From Anaerolineales bacterium (GTDB taxonomy: Bacteria; Chloroflexota; Anaerolineae; Anaerolineales; DRMV01), in NCBI GenBank assembly GCA_027023425.1, contig JALVVL010000014.1:1-36898 (forward strand): 36,898 bases of DNA, read 5' to 3'. The translations under genes and the position numbers were made by a program. The notes beneath the pieces are model-generated. The model was given only the letters and a program-made list of their open reading frames with translations. It did no database searches and was not told the origin of the DNA. Of the stretch, positions 1-9,963 are shown piece after piece (position 1 is the first letter of the stretch; each line of letters opens with the position of its first letter).

Positions 1-255
1 GGTGTAGGCGTGAACGTCGGCGTCGGGGTTGGTGTATCGGTTGGCGTTGGCGTGAACGTCGCCGTCGGGGTCGGGGTGTCTGTCGGCGTGGGTGTGAACG
101 TTGCCGTCGGTGTCGGCGTGTCCGTTGGCGTGGGCGTGAACGTCGGCGTCGGGGTTGGGGTTGGGGTGTCGGTCGGTGTTGGCGTGAACGTCGGCGTCGG
201 AGTCGGCGTGTCGGTTGGCGTAGGTGTGAACGTCGGCGTCGGGGTTGGTGTAGGA
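1..255 (-). repeat. Thr-Pro minisatellite coding a surface stalk
   Basis: Degenerate tandem repeat with a period near 42 bp and an inner 6-bp rhythm. On the minus strand it is in frame with the giant gene and reads as [10 protein letters not shown](P/A)TFT units. It continues past the window edge. Such tracts are commonly glycosylated or extended wall-spanning linkers; that role is inferred. Units are multiples of three bases, so copy-number change would keep the frame. Confidence 0.9.
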
Positions 256-3200
256 TGCAGGTACATACCGGCATCCCAAGTGTTATCAACATCGCCAGAA
301 GCAAGTGTTATGGCGTCAGTACATCCAGTATCCCTATCGGGATCACTGTCAATGGTGTCATCACCAGCGGCATCTTTGGGGCTAAAGTCATACCCCTCCG
401 GCTTGATGAACTTCAGCGAGTAAGTACCCGGAACCAACCCAACGAAGGCATACTTTCCATCACTGTCTGTAACCGCCGAGGCTATCTTCGTGCCCGTGCA
501 CCCAGCACCGCTATACAGTTCCACCGTAATGTTGGATATGCCGCTCTCAGCCGGATCCTGCACGCCATCCATATTTGCGTCATACCAGACATAATCACCA
601 AGCTGGGCTTTCCGGTAAATACCGGCATCCCAAGTCTGGTCGTCCTGCCCCTCAGCAAGGGTTATGCCGCCGGTACAGCCAGTGCTCGGCGCGGCGTCAC
701 TGTCAAGCGAATCATCAGAGGTCGCGTTAGCGGGGCTGAAAACGTAGCCGGAAGGAAGCACAAACTTCACAGAATAGGTGCCCGGCGCGAGGTTGAGGAA
801 TTGGTAATTGCCGTTATTATCGGTAGTTGTGCTTGCTATAGCAGAACCACTGCAGGCATTGCCTGAGTAAAGTTCAACAGTCACATTAGGCACGCCATTC
901 TCACTCGCTCCTTGAACACCATCAGCGTTACTATCTTCCCAAACATAATCCCCCAAACTGGCAGGCCGATAAATGCCCGCGTCCCAAGTGGGGTCGTTCT
1001 CACCAGAGGATAACGAGATCGCACCAGTACACCCCGTACTCTCATCAGCATCGCTATCAACTGTATCATCATTGCCCACATCTTTGGGGCTGAAAGCATA
1101 GTTAGATGGCTTGACAAACTGTACGGAATAGGTACCCGGTGCAAGGTCGGTAAAGGAGTAATTGCCATACGCATCGGTGCGCGTAGAGGCCATGGGGGTG
1201 CCGGAGCAATCACCGTTCGGGTAGAGACGCACGGTAGCACCCGAGATACCGCCTTCGTTATCGTCCTGGATACCGTTGGCGTTAGAATCGCCCCACATCC
1301 TGTCTCCAAGGCTGGCTGGGCGATAAATACCAGCGTCTACCGTTAGGTCAGATTCACCGGAATGCAGGATAACGCCGCCTGAACATCCTGTGTTGGTATC
1401 TGCATCGCTATCAACAGCGTCATCGTTGCCCGCATTGCTAAGGGTAAAGCGATACCCGCTCGGCAAGATAAACTTGACCGAATAGGTCCCCGGAGTTAAG
1501 CCAACAAACGAGTAGTTTCCGTTATCATCCGTAATCGCACTTGAAATCTTGGTTCCGGAGCAAGAATCGCCCGCATACAGTTCCACTGTAGCGCCCGATA
1601 CTCCTTGTTCATCGGAATCCTGAATTCCATTGCCGTTCAGGTCTTCCCACACATAATCCCCTAAAGCGGCTTTCTGGTACAAACCAGCATCCCATGTCAG
1701 GTCCTGCTGTCCTTCAGAGAGGGATATTGCTTCAGTGCATCCAGTGGCGGTATCGGCGTCACTATCCAAAGCATCATCGTTGCCAACATCTTTGGGGCTG
1801 AAGGTGTAGCCAGATGGCTTCACAAATTTTACAGAGTAAGTGCCGGGAGCAAGGTTATCAAACAGGTAATTGCCCTCGCTGTCGGTGGTAGTAGTAGCAA
1901 CAGCGGAACCACTGCAGCCGCTTCCGGAATACAATTCAACCGTTACGCCGTCAAGACCTTCCTCGCCAGAATCCTGCAAACCATTAGCGTTCACGTCCAG
2001 CCAAACACGGTCGCCGAGTATGGCAGGCTGGTAGAGGCCCGCGTCCACAGCCAGGTTTTCTTCACCAGAAGAAAGAGCAATGGAAGTCACACAGCCAGTA
2101 GCGGGGTCAGGATCGCTATCAACTTCATCATCGTTGCCCTGATTCGCTGGGCTTAGCGCATAACCGTTTGGACGGATAAATTTGACCGAGTAGGTACCAG
2201 GGGTAAGGTTATCAAACAAGTACTCACCATCAGCATTTGTGGTCACGGTAGCGAGCGGAGAGCCAGAGCAAGAAGCGTTATCGTAGAGCTGCACCTGCAC
2301 ACCCTGAATTCCATCCTCAGTATCATCCTGAATACCATTGGCATTCGCGTCTTCCCAAACATAGTCGCCCAGCGCCGCAGGTTCGTACATGCCCGCGTCT
2401 ACATCGTTGTTCACGTCGCCTTCGCCCAGCGTCACCGTATCGGTGCGGCCCGTGCTCGGGTTGGCGTCGCTGTCTTTCGTGTCGTCCCCACCCTGATCCT
2501 GCAGCGTGATTTCCATCCCGCTCGGCGGCGTGAAGCCTACGCTGTAGTCGCCCGGCTCCAAGTCTGTGAATTCGTAGTTGCCGTTCGCGTCCGTAGTCGT
2601 GGTCTGGATCGCGTTGCCTTGGCCGTCGTACAGGGTCACCGTCACATTGGGGATGCCCGGTTCCCCGTTGTCCTGTACCCCGTTGCCGTTGATGTCTTCC
2701 CATACCCGGTCGCCGATGCTGGCTAATTTGTACAAGCCCGCGTCTATTGTGTCGTTTGTCTCGCCGGAGGTGAGGGTGATGGTCGTGGTCTCACCGCTGG
2801 CAGTGTCCGCGTCGCTGTCCGTTGCATCGTCGCCCTGGTCCTTGGCCGTGAACGCGTACCCGTCCGGCTTCACGAATTTCACCACATAGTCGCCCGGCGC
2901 CAAATCCGTGAAGTGATACGCGCCGTTCGCGTCGGTGGTGGTTTCCGCAACTTTGGCCCCGTCTTTGTACAACTCAACGGTGACATCCGCAACGCCCTCT
3001 TCCCCGCTGTCCTGCTGGCCGTTCATGTTCGCATCGTGCCACACGAAGTCGCCCAGCGCCGCAGGTTCGTACATGCCCGCGTCTACATCGTTGTTCACGT
3101 CGCCTGAAGCCAGCGTCACGCCACCACTGCACCCGCTATTCGGGTCTGCATCGCTATCCTTACTCTCATCGCCCTGATTTTGCGGACTGAACACCTTGCC

Positions 3201-6200
3201 GTTCGGCAAAATGAACTTCACCGAGTAGGTGCCGGGATCCAAATCGGTAAAGGCGTAATTGCCGTTGGCATCGGTGGTCGTCTGCGTCACCAGCGTGCCA
3301 CACGAATCACCGGAGTACAACTCAACCGTGACCTGCGGAATACCGGTTTCGCCGCTATCTTGGATGCCGTTGGCATTGGTGTCATCCCAAACGAAATCGC
3401 CAAGGCTGGCCTTGCGGAAGACGCCAGCATCCCAAGTAAGATCGCTTTGCCCCTCAGCGAGGTCAATTTCACCGGTACAGCCGCTGGAACGGTCTACGTC
3501 GCTATCCAGAGCGTCATCGCCTTGATTCTGCAGGCTGAACACATAACCGGCAGGCAACGAAAAACGCACCGAATAAACGCCTGCCCCAAGCCCCGTAAAG
3601 ATGTAATTGCCGTTACTATCCGTTGTGGTGGTAGCAAGCACTTGACCGGTGCAGTCGGCGCTACCGTAAAGTTCCACAGTTACCCCTGCTACCCCCTCTT
3701 CCCCCGAATCTTGAATGCCGTTGGCGTTCTCGTCTTCCCACGTCAAATCGCCCAGCGACGCAGACTGATACATGCCCGCGTCTATGGTCATATCGCTATC
3801 GCCAGATTCAAGGGTAATCCCGCCTGTACAACCAGTGCTCTGGTCGGCGTTGCTATCCTTAGCCTGATCACCGCCCTGTTCCGCCGGGCTAAAAGTGTAA
3901 CCGCCCGGCAAAACGAATTTGATAGAGTAAGTGCCGGGGTCTAAATCGGTGAAAATGTAGTTCCCGTTGGAATCGGTGGTCGCCTGCGTGACCAAGTTAG
4001 AACAAGAATCATCGGAGAAAATCTGAACCGTCACGCCGGAAATGCCGGTTTCCCCATCATCTTGAATACCGTTGGCGTTGGCATCATCCCACACATAATC
4101 GCCAACGCTCACTTTTTGGTAAAGCCCTGCGTCCCACGAATCGTCGTTTTCTCCCGGAGAAAGGCTAATTTCGCCGGTGCATCCACTGGAGCGGTCTGCA
4201 TCGCTGTCAGAGCCGTCATCGTCGCCCGCTTCCTGCTGAGTAAACACATAACCGCCGGGGAGCACAAACCGGATGGAATAAGTACCGGCCGGGAGGTTAT
4301 CAAACGAATAATAGCCATTGGCATCTGTGGTTGTGGTAGCGAGCACCTGACCGGTGCAGGTATCTCCCCCAAACAGTTCAACTTCTACGCCGCTCAAACC
4401 GGGCTCTCCGGGGTCTTGGATGCCGTCACCGTCCAAGTCGTGCCACACAAAATCGCCCACGCTGGCCGGGGTGTACATACCAGCGTCCACATCGTTGTTC
4501 ACTTCGCCTTCAGAAAGGGTGATGGTCGCCGTCTTGCCAGTGCTCGGGTCGGGGTCGCTGTCTTTGGTGTCGTCTCCGCCTTGATCCTGCGGCGAAATCA
4601 CCATACCCGCGGGCGGCGTGAAGCCTACGGTGTAATCGCCCGGCGGCAGATTTGTGAATTCATAGTTGCCATTATCGTCAGTAGTGGTTGTAGCCACCAC
4701 ATCGCCGTTGCTGTCGTAGAGGGTGACGGTGACGCCTGACAAGCCATCTTCGTCGGCATCCTGCACGCCGTCGCCGTCCTCATCTTCCCACACATGGTCG
4801 CCGATGCTGGCCGGGCGGAAAAGGCCAGCGTCCACATCGTTGTTGGTTTCGCCTTGAGCAAGGGTGACCGCATCAGAGCAGCCGTCAGCGGCGGCGTCGC
4901 TATCGGCGGCCTCATCATTGCCTTGATTCTGCGGGCTGAAAATGTAGCCGCTCGGCGAGTAGAACTTGACCGCGTATGTGCCCGGGGCGAGGTTGGTGAA
5001 ATGGTACAAGCCGTTGCCGTCGGTCACCGCCGTCGCCGCGGGGGTGCCGGTACAAGCCGTGCCTTCGTACAACTCTACGGTGAGGTTGGCAAAAGCCGGT
5101 TCGCCGCTATCCTGAATGCCGTTGCCGTTGACGTCATGCCACAGGCGATCGCCCAGCGCGGCAGGGCGATACAGACCAGCGTCAATATCGTCTTTGGTTT
5201 GGCCTTCTCCCAAAGTGAAGGTGGGGGTAGTGCCCGAAGCGTCCGCATCGCTGTCTTTCGTGCTATCGCCGCCCTGACCTTGAGGGCTAAAATCATAGCC
5301 CGCCGGTGGCGTGAAGGTGACGTAGTAATCCCCCGGCGGCAAATTGGCGAACTGGTAAGCGCCGTTGCTATCGGTGGTCGTGGTGGCTACCTGATTGCCA
5401 CTGCTATCGTAAAGGGTAACGGTCACCCCCGAAATGCCCGGCTCGCCGCTATCTTGAACGCCATCGCCGTCGGTATCGTTCCACACAAAATCGCCGATTG
5501 TGCCCGGCTGGTACAAACCGGCGTCCACGGTAGTGACGTTATCGCCCGGGTTGAGGGTGATCGTGCCAGTCTCACCCGTATTGGTGTCGGCATCACTGTC
5601 CTTGGTGTCGTCGCCCCCTGCGTCCTTAGGCGAGAAAAGGTAACCGCCGGGCGCGATGAACTTGACCGTATAATCGCCGGCCGCGAGGTCGTTAAAAGCA
5701 TACAGCCCATCGCTATCCGTGGTCGTAGTGGCCACTTTCACGCCACCCTGATACAACTCCACGGTCACATCCGCGAGCCCGGGCTCGCCGCTATCTTGTA
5801 TGCCGTTACCGTTCAGGTCATGCCACACAAAATCGCCTAAAGAGGCGGGCAAAGGTGTAGGGGTGGATGTAGGCGTTGGGGTTGGGGTAGGCGTGAAAGT
5901 TGCCGTTGGAGTAGGGGTAGATGTCGGTGTAAAAGTGGGTGTAGGGGCCAAAATGTTGACACTGCCCGAAGCAGTATCGTAGCACAGTGTTCCATCACTG
6001 GAATCCACATAGGAATCGCCAACACGGAAATTCACCACCTGCACCGTTGCCGAGCCCGGGCTGATGGCATGAAACTTAATGTGAACGTACGTCCCACCCC
6101 AATCGTAAGTATTGCGGGCGCAATGGACGTGGTCGCTATACTGGTCGCAATACCAGGGATAACCGTCATCCACGTCGTAAAAACTTAAGCGACTTGTATC

Positions 6201-6575
6201 CCAATACCAATCAAAGGAAATATAATTGCTGCCGCAATCGCCGCCATAATTATCAATTTCTACTTGAAAGTCTACGATGTCACCAACGTTAGCAGTGCTG
6301 GGGGAGACCACCAGCGAATCAACTACATCAAAATCGCTACAACTACAACTGCCCCCGCCGCCACCACCGCAAGTGGGGGTAGGGGTAGGAGTATAACAAT
6401 AAGGCCCACCTTGAGGACCCTCAGGTACAGGGGTTTGAGCAACCCTTGCGCTTTGAAGCGGAATCTGATGGCCTAAATCACTTTTCCCCCCAATAGCCAT
6501 AACAATTTGAAAACTCGCCGCCAGCAAAGTTATGGCGGCGAGCACCGCCAACGCCTTTGCAACTTTGCGATTCAC
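1..6575 (-). CDS. Giant secreted SdrD-type B-repeat protein (3' end outside the window)
   Basis: The frame stays open from a GTG at 6575 to the left edge, about 2,190 residues. The GTG is preferred because GGAGGT lies 5 nt upstream (6581-6586) and a basic, hydrophobic signal peptide follows (residues 1-26); the next ATG would remove it. Domains in order: a short Cys/Gly-rich segment with a small Thr-Pro tract; a domain at about 80-208 that loosely resembles cohesins (opens with [10 protein letters not shown], ends with SGSVNI); a Thr-Pro linker (208-243); sixteen tandem SdrD_B-type repeats (about 243-2107), each near 117 residues and opening with LGDxVWxDxNxNGIQD; then a second Thr-Pro stalk. 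The D/N-rich motifs are typical calcium sites in this family. Eleven repeats carry a cysteine pair and five carry none. Known SdrD B domains form rigid surface stalks; that role here, and a C-terminal anchor beyond the edge, are inferred. Confidence 0.9.
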   Translation of the reverse strand, partial: MNRKVAKALAVLAAITLLAASFQIVMAIGGKSDLGHQIPLQSARVAQTPVPEGPQGGPYCYTPTPTPTCGGGGGGSCSCSDFDVVDSLVVSPSTANVGDIVDFQVEIDNYGGDCGSNYISFDWYWDTSRLSFYDVDDGYPWYCDQYSDHVHCARNTYDWGGTYVHIKFHAISPGSATVQVVNFRVGDSYVDSSDGTLCYDTASGSVNILAPTPTFTPTSTPTPTATFTPTPTPTPTSTPTPLPASLGDFVWHDLNGNGIQDSGEPGLADVTVELYQGGVKVATTTTDSDGLYAFNDLAAGDYTVKFIAPGGYLFSPKDAGGDDTKDSDADTNTGETGTITLNPGDNVTTVDAGLYQPGTIGDFVWNDTDGDGVQDSGEPGISGVTVTLYDSSGNQVATTTTDSNGAYQFANLPPGDYYVTFTPPAGYDFSPQGQGGDSTKDSDADASGTTPTFTLGEGQTKDDIDAGLYRPAALGDRLWHDVNGNGIQDSGEPAFANLTVELYEGTACTGTPAATAVTDGNGLYHFTNLAPGTYAVKFYSPSGYIFSPQNQGNDEAADSDAAADGCSDAVTLAQGETNNDVDAGLFRPASIGDHVWEDEDGDGVQDADEDGLSGVTVTLYDSNGDVVATTTTDDNGNYEFTNLPPGDYTVGFTPPAGMVISPQDQGGDDTKDSDPDPSTGKTATITLSEGEVNNDVDAGMYTPASVGDFVWHDLDGDGIQDPGEPGLSGVEVELFGGDTCTGQVLATTTTDANGYYSFDNLPAGTYSIRFVLPGGYVFTQQEAGDDDGSDSDADRSSGCTGEISLSPGENDDSWDAGLYQKVSVGDYVWDDANANGIQDDGETGISGVTVQIFSDDSCSNLVTQATTDSNGNYIFTDLDPGTYSIKFVLPGGYTFSPAEQGGDQAKDSNADQSTGCTGGITLESGDSDMTIDAGMYQSASLGDLTWEDENANGIQDSGEEGVAGVTVELYGSADCTGQVLATTTTDSNGNYIFTGLGAGVYSVRFSLPAGYVFSLQNQGDDALDSDVDRSSGCTGEIDLAEGQSDLTWDAGVFRKASLGDFVWDDTNANGIQDSGETGIPQVTVELYSGDSCGTLVTQTTTDANGNYAFTDLDPGTYSVKFILPNGKVFSPQNQGDESKDSDADPNSGCSGGVTLASGDVNNDVDAGMYEPAALGDFVWHDANMNGQQDSGEEGVADVTVELYKDGAKVAETTTDANGAYHFTDLAPGDYVVKFVKPDGYAFTAKDQGDDATDSDADTASGETTTITLTSGETNDTIDAGLYKLASIGDRVWEDINGNGVQDNGEPGIPNVTVTLYDGQGNAIQTTTTDANGNYEFTDLEPGDYSVGFTPPSGMEITLQDQGGDDTKDSDANPSTGRTDTVTLGEGDVNNDVDAGMYEPAALGDYVWEDANANGIQDDTEDGIQGVQVQLYDNASCSGSPLATVTTNADGEYLFDNLTPGTYSVKFIRPNGYALSPANQGNDDEVDSDPDPATGCVTSIALSSGEENLAVDAGLYQPAILGDRVWLDVNANGLQDSGEEGLDGVTVELYSGSGCSGSAVATTTTDSEGNYLFDNLAPGTYSVKFVKPSGYTFSPKDVGNDDALDSDADTATGCTEAISLSEGQQDLTWDAGLYQKAALGDYVWEDLNGNGIQDSDEQGVSGATVELYAGDSCSGTKISSAITDDNGNYSFVGLTPGTYSVKFILPSGYRFTLSNAGNDDAVDSDADTNTGCSGGVILHSGESDLTVDAGIYRPASLGDRMWGDSNANGIQDDNEGGISGATVRLYPNGDCSGTPMASTRTDAYGNYSFTDLAPGTYSVQFVKPSNYAFSPKDVGNDDTVDSDADESTGCTGAISLSSGENDPTWDAGIYRPASLGDYVWEDSNADGVQGASENGVPNVTVELYSGNACSGSAIASTTTDNNGNYQFLNLAPGTYSVKFVLPSGYVFSPANATSDDSLDSDAAPSTGCTGGITLAEGQDDQTWDAGIYRKAQLGDYVWYDANMDGVQDPAESGISNITVELYSGAGCTGTKIASAVTDSDGKYAFVGLVPGTYSLKFIKPEGYDFSPKDAAGDDTIDSDPDRDTGCTDAITLASGDVDNTWDAGMYLHPTPTPTPTFTPTPTDTPTPTPTFTPTPTDTPTPTPTPTFTPTPTDTPTPTATFTPTPTDTPTPTATFTPTPTDTPTPTPTFTPT
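5847..5951 (-). repeat. Thr-Pro linker tract inside the giant gene
   Basis: Imperfect 6-bp repeats coding alternating Thr-Pro with a few Phe, Ser and Ala residues. It separates the cohesin-like domain from the first SdrD_B repeat. It resembles the longer tract at the left edge of the window, so the protein alternates folded regions with Thr-Pro spacers. Confidence 0.85.
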
Positions 6576-6664
6576 AGGGGACCTCCAACAGGACGATTTC
6601 ACATTTCCATGGCTCTCATCGCCGTTAGGATAGTTGTACTGGTACTTTTGTGCCATATTACCTA

Positions 6665-6693
6665 CTTTTACCACTACCACCGTAGCAAGTCAA
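6665..6693 (-). promoter_or_regulatory. Candidate promoter of the B-repeat gene
   Basis: On the minus strand TTGACT (6693-6688) and TAAAAG (6670-6665) are separated by 17 nt. Transcription would begin near 6658 and give a leader of about 80 nt before the GTG at 6575. The -10 box is poor, so this is a proposal from spacing and the good -35 box only. Confidence 0.4.
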
Positions 6694-6796
6694 GAGATAA
6701 GCAAAAATTTTTACCCATAAAATAAACCAAACCACACCACACCAATAGTAAGTGGAAGCCCCTCTCCCCACCCCAAACGCCATCCACTAAAAGCGG

Positions 6797-6802
6797 TATA
6801 AT
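6797..6802 (+). promoter_or_regulatory. TATAAT -10 box with near-leaderless start
   Basis: A perfect TATAAT ends 9 nt before the ATG at 6812, so transcription would start only about 3 nt upstream of the start codon. No ribosome binding site and no convincing -35 box are visible. This fits a leaderless or nearly leaderless mRNA for the operon. Confidence 0.45.
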
Positions 6803-6811
6803 TTCGCGAGC

Positions 6812-7699
6812 ATGAACAGGCCACAACCTCACTTCTCGCCGCCACGCGGGCGCGGCATCGCCTTCCAAGCCCTCGCAGCGCTGGCTTTTTCTGCCGCCGC
6901 GGGCTTTTTCTATTACCGCGCCTCGCAAACTCCGATCGGCATCGCCTTTCTCTCTTACCTGCTCGCAGCGCTGGCTTTCACCCTGCCCGTGCCGTTCCTC
7001 ATTTACGGCATCTACGCCTTGCACAACGCGCACTACGCCGTGGACCGCGACGGCGTTTACATCGCTTGGGGCTGGCTGAGCGAGGCAATCCCCATGAACG
7101 AAATAGTGTGGGTGGGCGAAGAAGCAGATTTGGAAAAGCCACTACCGCGCCCTTGGCCTCGCTGGGAGGGGATGGTGGTGGGCGTCAGAAAAGCGGAGGG
7201 CAAACGAGTGATGTTTTACGCCGCAAACACGCGCCCGCTGGTAGTGGTGATCACCGAAGAACGCGCCTACGCCATTTCGCCGCAAGACGTCGCTGGCTTC
7301 CTTGAGGCTTTCCACTTAGCCGCCGAAGAGGGCACCCTTGAGCCAATTCCGCATCACACCCAGCGCATCGGCGGGCGGCTGAGCGAACTTTGGGGCGACC
7401 GCTGGGCGCGCCTGCTCCTCGTGCTCGGCTGGGTAACGACGCTCGCCGCTCTGGCAGTGGGCAATCTTGCCGCGTCGGGCATAATCTTCCAAAGCACCCC
7501 ACCATTTTTAGTGAACCGCGCCGTGCTCCTCGGCGTAGCCGCGCTCCTCTTTCAAGGGCTGAACCTCGGGCTGGGGCTTTTCGCCTACCAATCCCCCATC
7601 CGCAAGCCGATGGCGTATCTGATTTGGCTGACGGGCGCGCTCTCGGCGGGTGGCTTCCTGCTCAGCGGAATTTTCGCGCTTCAAGGGATGGTGAAATGA
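6812..7699 (+). CDS. PH-like domain integral membrane protein
   Basis: 295 residues. Two hydrophobic segments (about 16-33 and 45-66) are followed by a soluble region (about 70-170) resembling bacterial PH-like domains: the YAVDRDGVYIAWGWLSEAIP strand pattern, then a YAISPQDVAGFLEAF ending typical of that fold. Three more hydrophobic segments follow (about 202-222, 235-258, 268-290). Function is unknown; such proteins are often annotated only as PH domain or membrane proteins. The start is the only ATG that keeps the first membrane segment, and it lies just behind a TATAAT. The stop overlaps the next start in ATGA, so the gene is translationally coupled to the DUF92 gene. The family call is from pattern only. 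Confidence 0.75.
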   Translation: MNRPQPHFSPPRGRGIAFQALAALAFSAAAGFFYYRASQTPIGIAFLSYLLAALAFTLPVPFLIYGIYALHNAHYAVDRDGVYIAWGWLSEAIPMNEIVWVGEEADLEKPLPRPWPRWEGMVVGVRKAEGKRVMFYAANTRPLVVVITEERAYAISPQDVAGFLEAFHLAAEEGTLEPIPHHTQRIGGRLSELWGDRWARLLLVLGWVTTLAALAVGNLAASGIIFQSTPPFLVNRAVLLGVAALLFQGLNLGLGLFAYQSPIRKPMAYLIWLTGALSAGGFLLSGIFALQGMVK

Positions 7700-8508
7700 G
7701 CCTAAGCCTCCAAGTGGCAATCGGCGCGGCGCTGGCGCTTGCGGTGGCTTGGGCGGCTTGGAAAACGGGCGCACTGACCGGCGGCGGCGCAGTCGCCGCC
7801 TTTTTCGTCGGCTGGGCGACGTTTGGCTTTGGGGGCGTTTGGTGGGCTGTGGCTCTGCTGGCGTTTTTCTTCTCATCCAGCGGGCTTTCGTTCCTCTTCA
7901 AAAGGCGCAAACAAGCGTTAAGCGAAAAATTCAGCAAAGGCAAGCGGCGCGACGCCGCGCAAGTGCTCGCCAACGGGGGATTGGCGGCACTGCTGGCGGT
8001 CGTTCATCGCTGGACTCCGAGCACTCCGTGGGTTTGGGCGGCGTTTTGCGGCTCGTTGGCGGCGGTGAACGCCGACACGTGGGGCACGGAAATCGGCGTG
8101 CTTTCCAAATCGCCGCCGCGGTCAATTTTGAACGGGCGCGCCGTGCCGCGGGGCACTTCAGGAGCAGTTTCGGTTTTGGGGCTTAGCGCTTCGCTCGGTG
8201 GGGCTTTGCTTTTGGGATTGGTAGCCGCGGCGGCCTCGCCCCATCCCCTTGCCGCAGGGCTTGCGGCAACGGTGGGCGGCTTTCTCGGCGCATTTTTTGA
8301 TTCAATCCTTGGCGAGCGCTGGCAGGCAACCTACTTTTGCCCTGCCTGCCGCACCGAAACCGAACACCACCCTTTCCACACCTGCGGCGCGCCGACCAAA
8401 TTCATCCGCGGCTGGCGCTGGCTTGATAACGACATGGTGAATTTTGCCGCCGCCTTGGCAGGCGCTCTGCTCGCCGCGGCGCTTTACCTGCTCGGGGGCG
8501 CAGCATGA
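7696..8508 (+). CDS. DUF92/TMEM19 family membrane protein
   Basis: 270 residues, starting at the ATG that overlaps the preceding stop by 4 bp; upstream in-frame starts would overlap the previous gene by some 300 bp and are rejected. Family signatures are clear: NADTWGTEIG (125-134), GTSGAVS (153-159), D202 in FDSILG, a Cys/His cluster CPAC...HTC (215-230) and DNDMVN (244-249). Several hydrophobic segments make it integral to the membrane. Plant VTE6 in this family is a phytyl-phosphate kinase, so a prenyl- or phytyl-phosphate kinase role is possible here; the bacterial substrate is unknown. It overlaps the next gene by 4 bp, giving an operon with a PH-like protein and an iron regulator. Confidence 0.88.
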   Translation: MSLSLQVAIGAALALAVAWAAWKTGALTGGGAVAAFFVGWATFGFGGVWWAVALLAFFFSSSGLSFLFKRRKQALSEKFSKGKRRDAAQVLANGGLAALLAVVHRWTPSTPWVWAAFCGSLAAVNADTWGTEIGVLSKSPPRSILNGRAVPRGTSGAVSVLGLSASLGGALLLGLVAAAASPHPLAAGLAATVGGFLGAFFDSILGERWQATYFCPACRTETEHHPFHTCGAPTKFIRGWRWLDNDMVNFAAALAGALLAAALYLLGGAA

Positions 8509-9491
8509 ACGCTTGGGTCCTGCTCCTACTCACCCTTGCAGTGCTCGCGGTGCTCTGGGCTTATCGCGCGCAGTATTGGCGCCGCAGGCAAAATGAAACG
8601 CTGGAAGACGCCTTGAAACTGCTCCTTGAAGCCGAAACCGAAGGTCACCCTTCCACGCCCGAGTTTCTCGCCAAAAGGCTACACCTCAACCCACGCCGCG
8701 CCCGCCGCCTTGTCGCCGATTTAGTGGAACAGGAGTTAGCACGCACCGAAAACGGCTCGCTCATCCTCACCCCCGCGGGCAGAAAAATAGCCGAGCACAT
8801 TCTAAAGGCGCACCGCCTTCTGGAGCGCTATTTTGTGGATGAGGCACACCTTCCTCCGCAAGAAGTGCATGCCCTCGCCCACCGCTTGGAGCATTCCACC
8901 CGCCCCGAAGACCTGCGGCGCTTGGAGGCGCACCTCGGCTTCCCCGCGGTTGACCCGCACGGCGACCCAATCCCCCACGCGGGGGAAGGCTGGGCGCCTG
9001 CCGGAAAGCCGCTCGCCGAGGCCGACGCCGGCGAGGAGGGCGTGGTGGCGCATCTTGAGGATGAGCCACAGAAAGCGTATGAGCGCTTGCTGAAGGAAGG
9101 GTTGCGGGTTGGGCAAAGGGTGCGTGTGCTCGGAAAAGACCACGGCGCAGTGCGGATAAGCGCCGAGGGGCGCGAACTCGTCCTTTCCCCCGAACTGGCG
9201 GCAAATGTCACGCTAACGAGCGGCAAAGCAACCGAAATCCCCGCCGGGGCTGTGCCGCTGAGCGAACTGCCCGACGGGGTTTCCGCTGAAGTGGTGGACA
9301 TCGCGCCGTGGGTGCAAGGCTTCACCCGCCGCCGCTTGATGGATTTGGGCATTACCCCCGGAGCGCTCATCACCCCCGAACTGCGCCCGTTCTTCCGTGA
9401 CCCGCGCGCCTACCGCGTCCGCGGCACTCTCATCGCCCTGCGCGAAGACCAAGCCCACAACATTTGGGTAAAGCCGATACATGAGCGGTAA
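8505..9491 (+). CDS. Membrane-anchored DtxR-family regulator fused to FeoA
   Basis: 328 residues. A single hydrophobic segment (4-20) precedes a DtxR-type winged helix (about 34-75) and the metal-binding/dimerisation region with HRLLE and VHxLAHRLEH motifs and the PHGDPIP ending. A second small SH3-like stretch (about 175-235) and a C-terminal FeoA domain (about 250-326, with LSELP, RRLMDLGITPG and ALREDQA) follow. Aligned with DtxR, the position of Cys102 is His and the two acidic neighbours before it are Ala-Leu, while the following Glu-His is kept. FeoA stimulates FeoB GTPase-linked Fe(II) import; DtxR proteins repress iron genes when metal-loaded. The anchor would hold both at the membrane. 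feoB follows after a repeat block. It overlaps the DUF92 gene by ATGA. Confidence 0.88.
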   Translation: MNAWVLLLLTLAVLAVLWAYRAQYWRRRQNETLEDALKLLLEAETEGHPSTPEFLAKRLHLNPRRARRLVADLVEQELARTENGSLILTPAGRKIAEHILKAHRLLERYFVDEAHLPPQEVHALAHRLEHSTRPEDLRRLEAHLGFPAVDPHGDPIPHAGEGWAPAGKPLAEADAGEEGVVAHLEDEPQKAYERLLKEGLRVGQRVRVLGKDHGAVRISAEGRELVLSPELAANVTLTSGKATEIPAGAVPLSELPDGVSAEVVDIAPWVQGFTRRRLMDLGITPGALITPELRPFFRDPRAYRVRGTLIALREDQAHNIWVKPIHER

Positions 9492-9963
9492 AACTGTGAA
9501 TCCGCCGATTGAGAGAAAAAACCACAGAAGGCACAGAAATTTGCAGAGAACACAGAAAAAATCTGTGCTAATCTGTGGTTTTTATCCACCGATTACACAG
9601 ATTTACACCGATTGAAGAAAAACCACAGAGAACACAGAAATTTTCTCTTTGCGCCTCTGGGCGAAGCAATGCCTCGCCTCTACTCTGCGCCTCTGCGTTA
9701 ACTTCTTGGCGTCCTCTGCGTCCCTTGGCGCCCTTGGCGTTAACTTCTTTGCGCTCTCTGCGCCTCTGTTTCCTCTGCGTCTTTGCATTACCATCCACCG
9801 ATTGGCACAGATTTTCACCGATTGAGGAAAAACCACAGAGGACACAGAAATTTACAGGGAACACAGAAAAAATCTGTGCTAATCTGTGTAATCTGTAGTT
9901 TTTATCCTCTGTGTTATCTGTGGTTTTTGTCCACGCATTAGAACCGAACACTGACCGATTCCC
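9492..9963. repeat. Dispersed 'cacagagg' repeat block between feoA-like gene and feoB
   Basis: About 470 bp without a credible gene. Two direct copies of an AT-rich unit (about 9514-9585 and 9829-9906) contain accacag, cacagaaatt and aatctgtgctaatctgtg; a partial third copy lies near 9590-9655. Between them is a pyrimidine-rich core of short 'ctctgcg/cttggcg' words (about 9665-9790). The same words recur, inverted, at the right end of the window, so this is a dispersed repeat family. Short open frames here only translate the repeats and are not called as genes. Confidence 0.85.

Larger units (their letters stand above)
6576..6811. other. Divergent intergenic region
   Basis: 236 bp between the minus-strand B-repeat gene and the plus-strand PH-like gene. 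It holds the ribosome binding site of the former (6581-6586), an AT-rich middle and a candidate promoter for each direction. No gene or strong hairpin was seen. Confidence 0.7.

Noticed and set aside
1-255. Possible CRISPR array or G-quadruplex-like tandem repeat
   Set aside because: Units have no unique spacers and read in frame as Thr-Pro linker of the giant gene; it is coding minisatellite sequence.
4794-5840. 348-codon plus-strand frame opposite the B repeats
   Set aside because: Repeats with the 350-bp period of the minus-strand SdrD_B units; a mirror product of biased codon use.
7390-7695. N-terminal extension of the DUF92 protein
   Set aside because: The stretch overlaps the PH-like gene in another frame and has no family similarity; the ATGA overlap at 7696 is the natural start.
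9568-9951. Short open frames on both strands of the repeat block
   Set aside because: They translate the dispersed repeat words (the familiar CVLCGFSS type artefact) and have no ribosome binding site.
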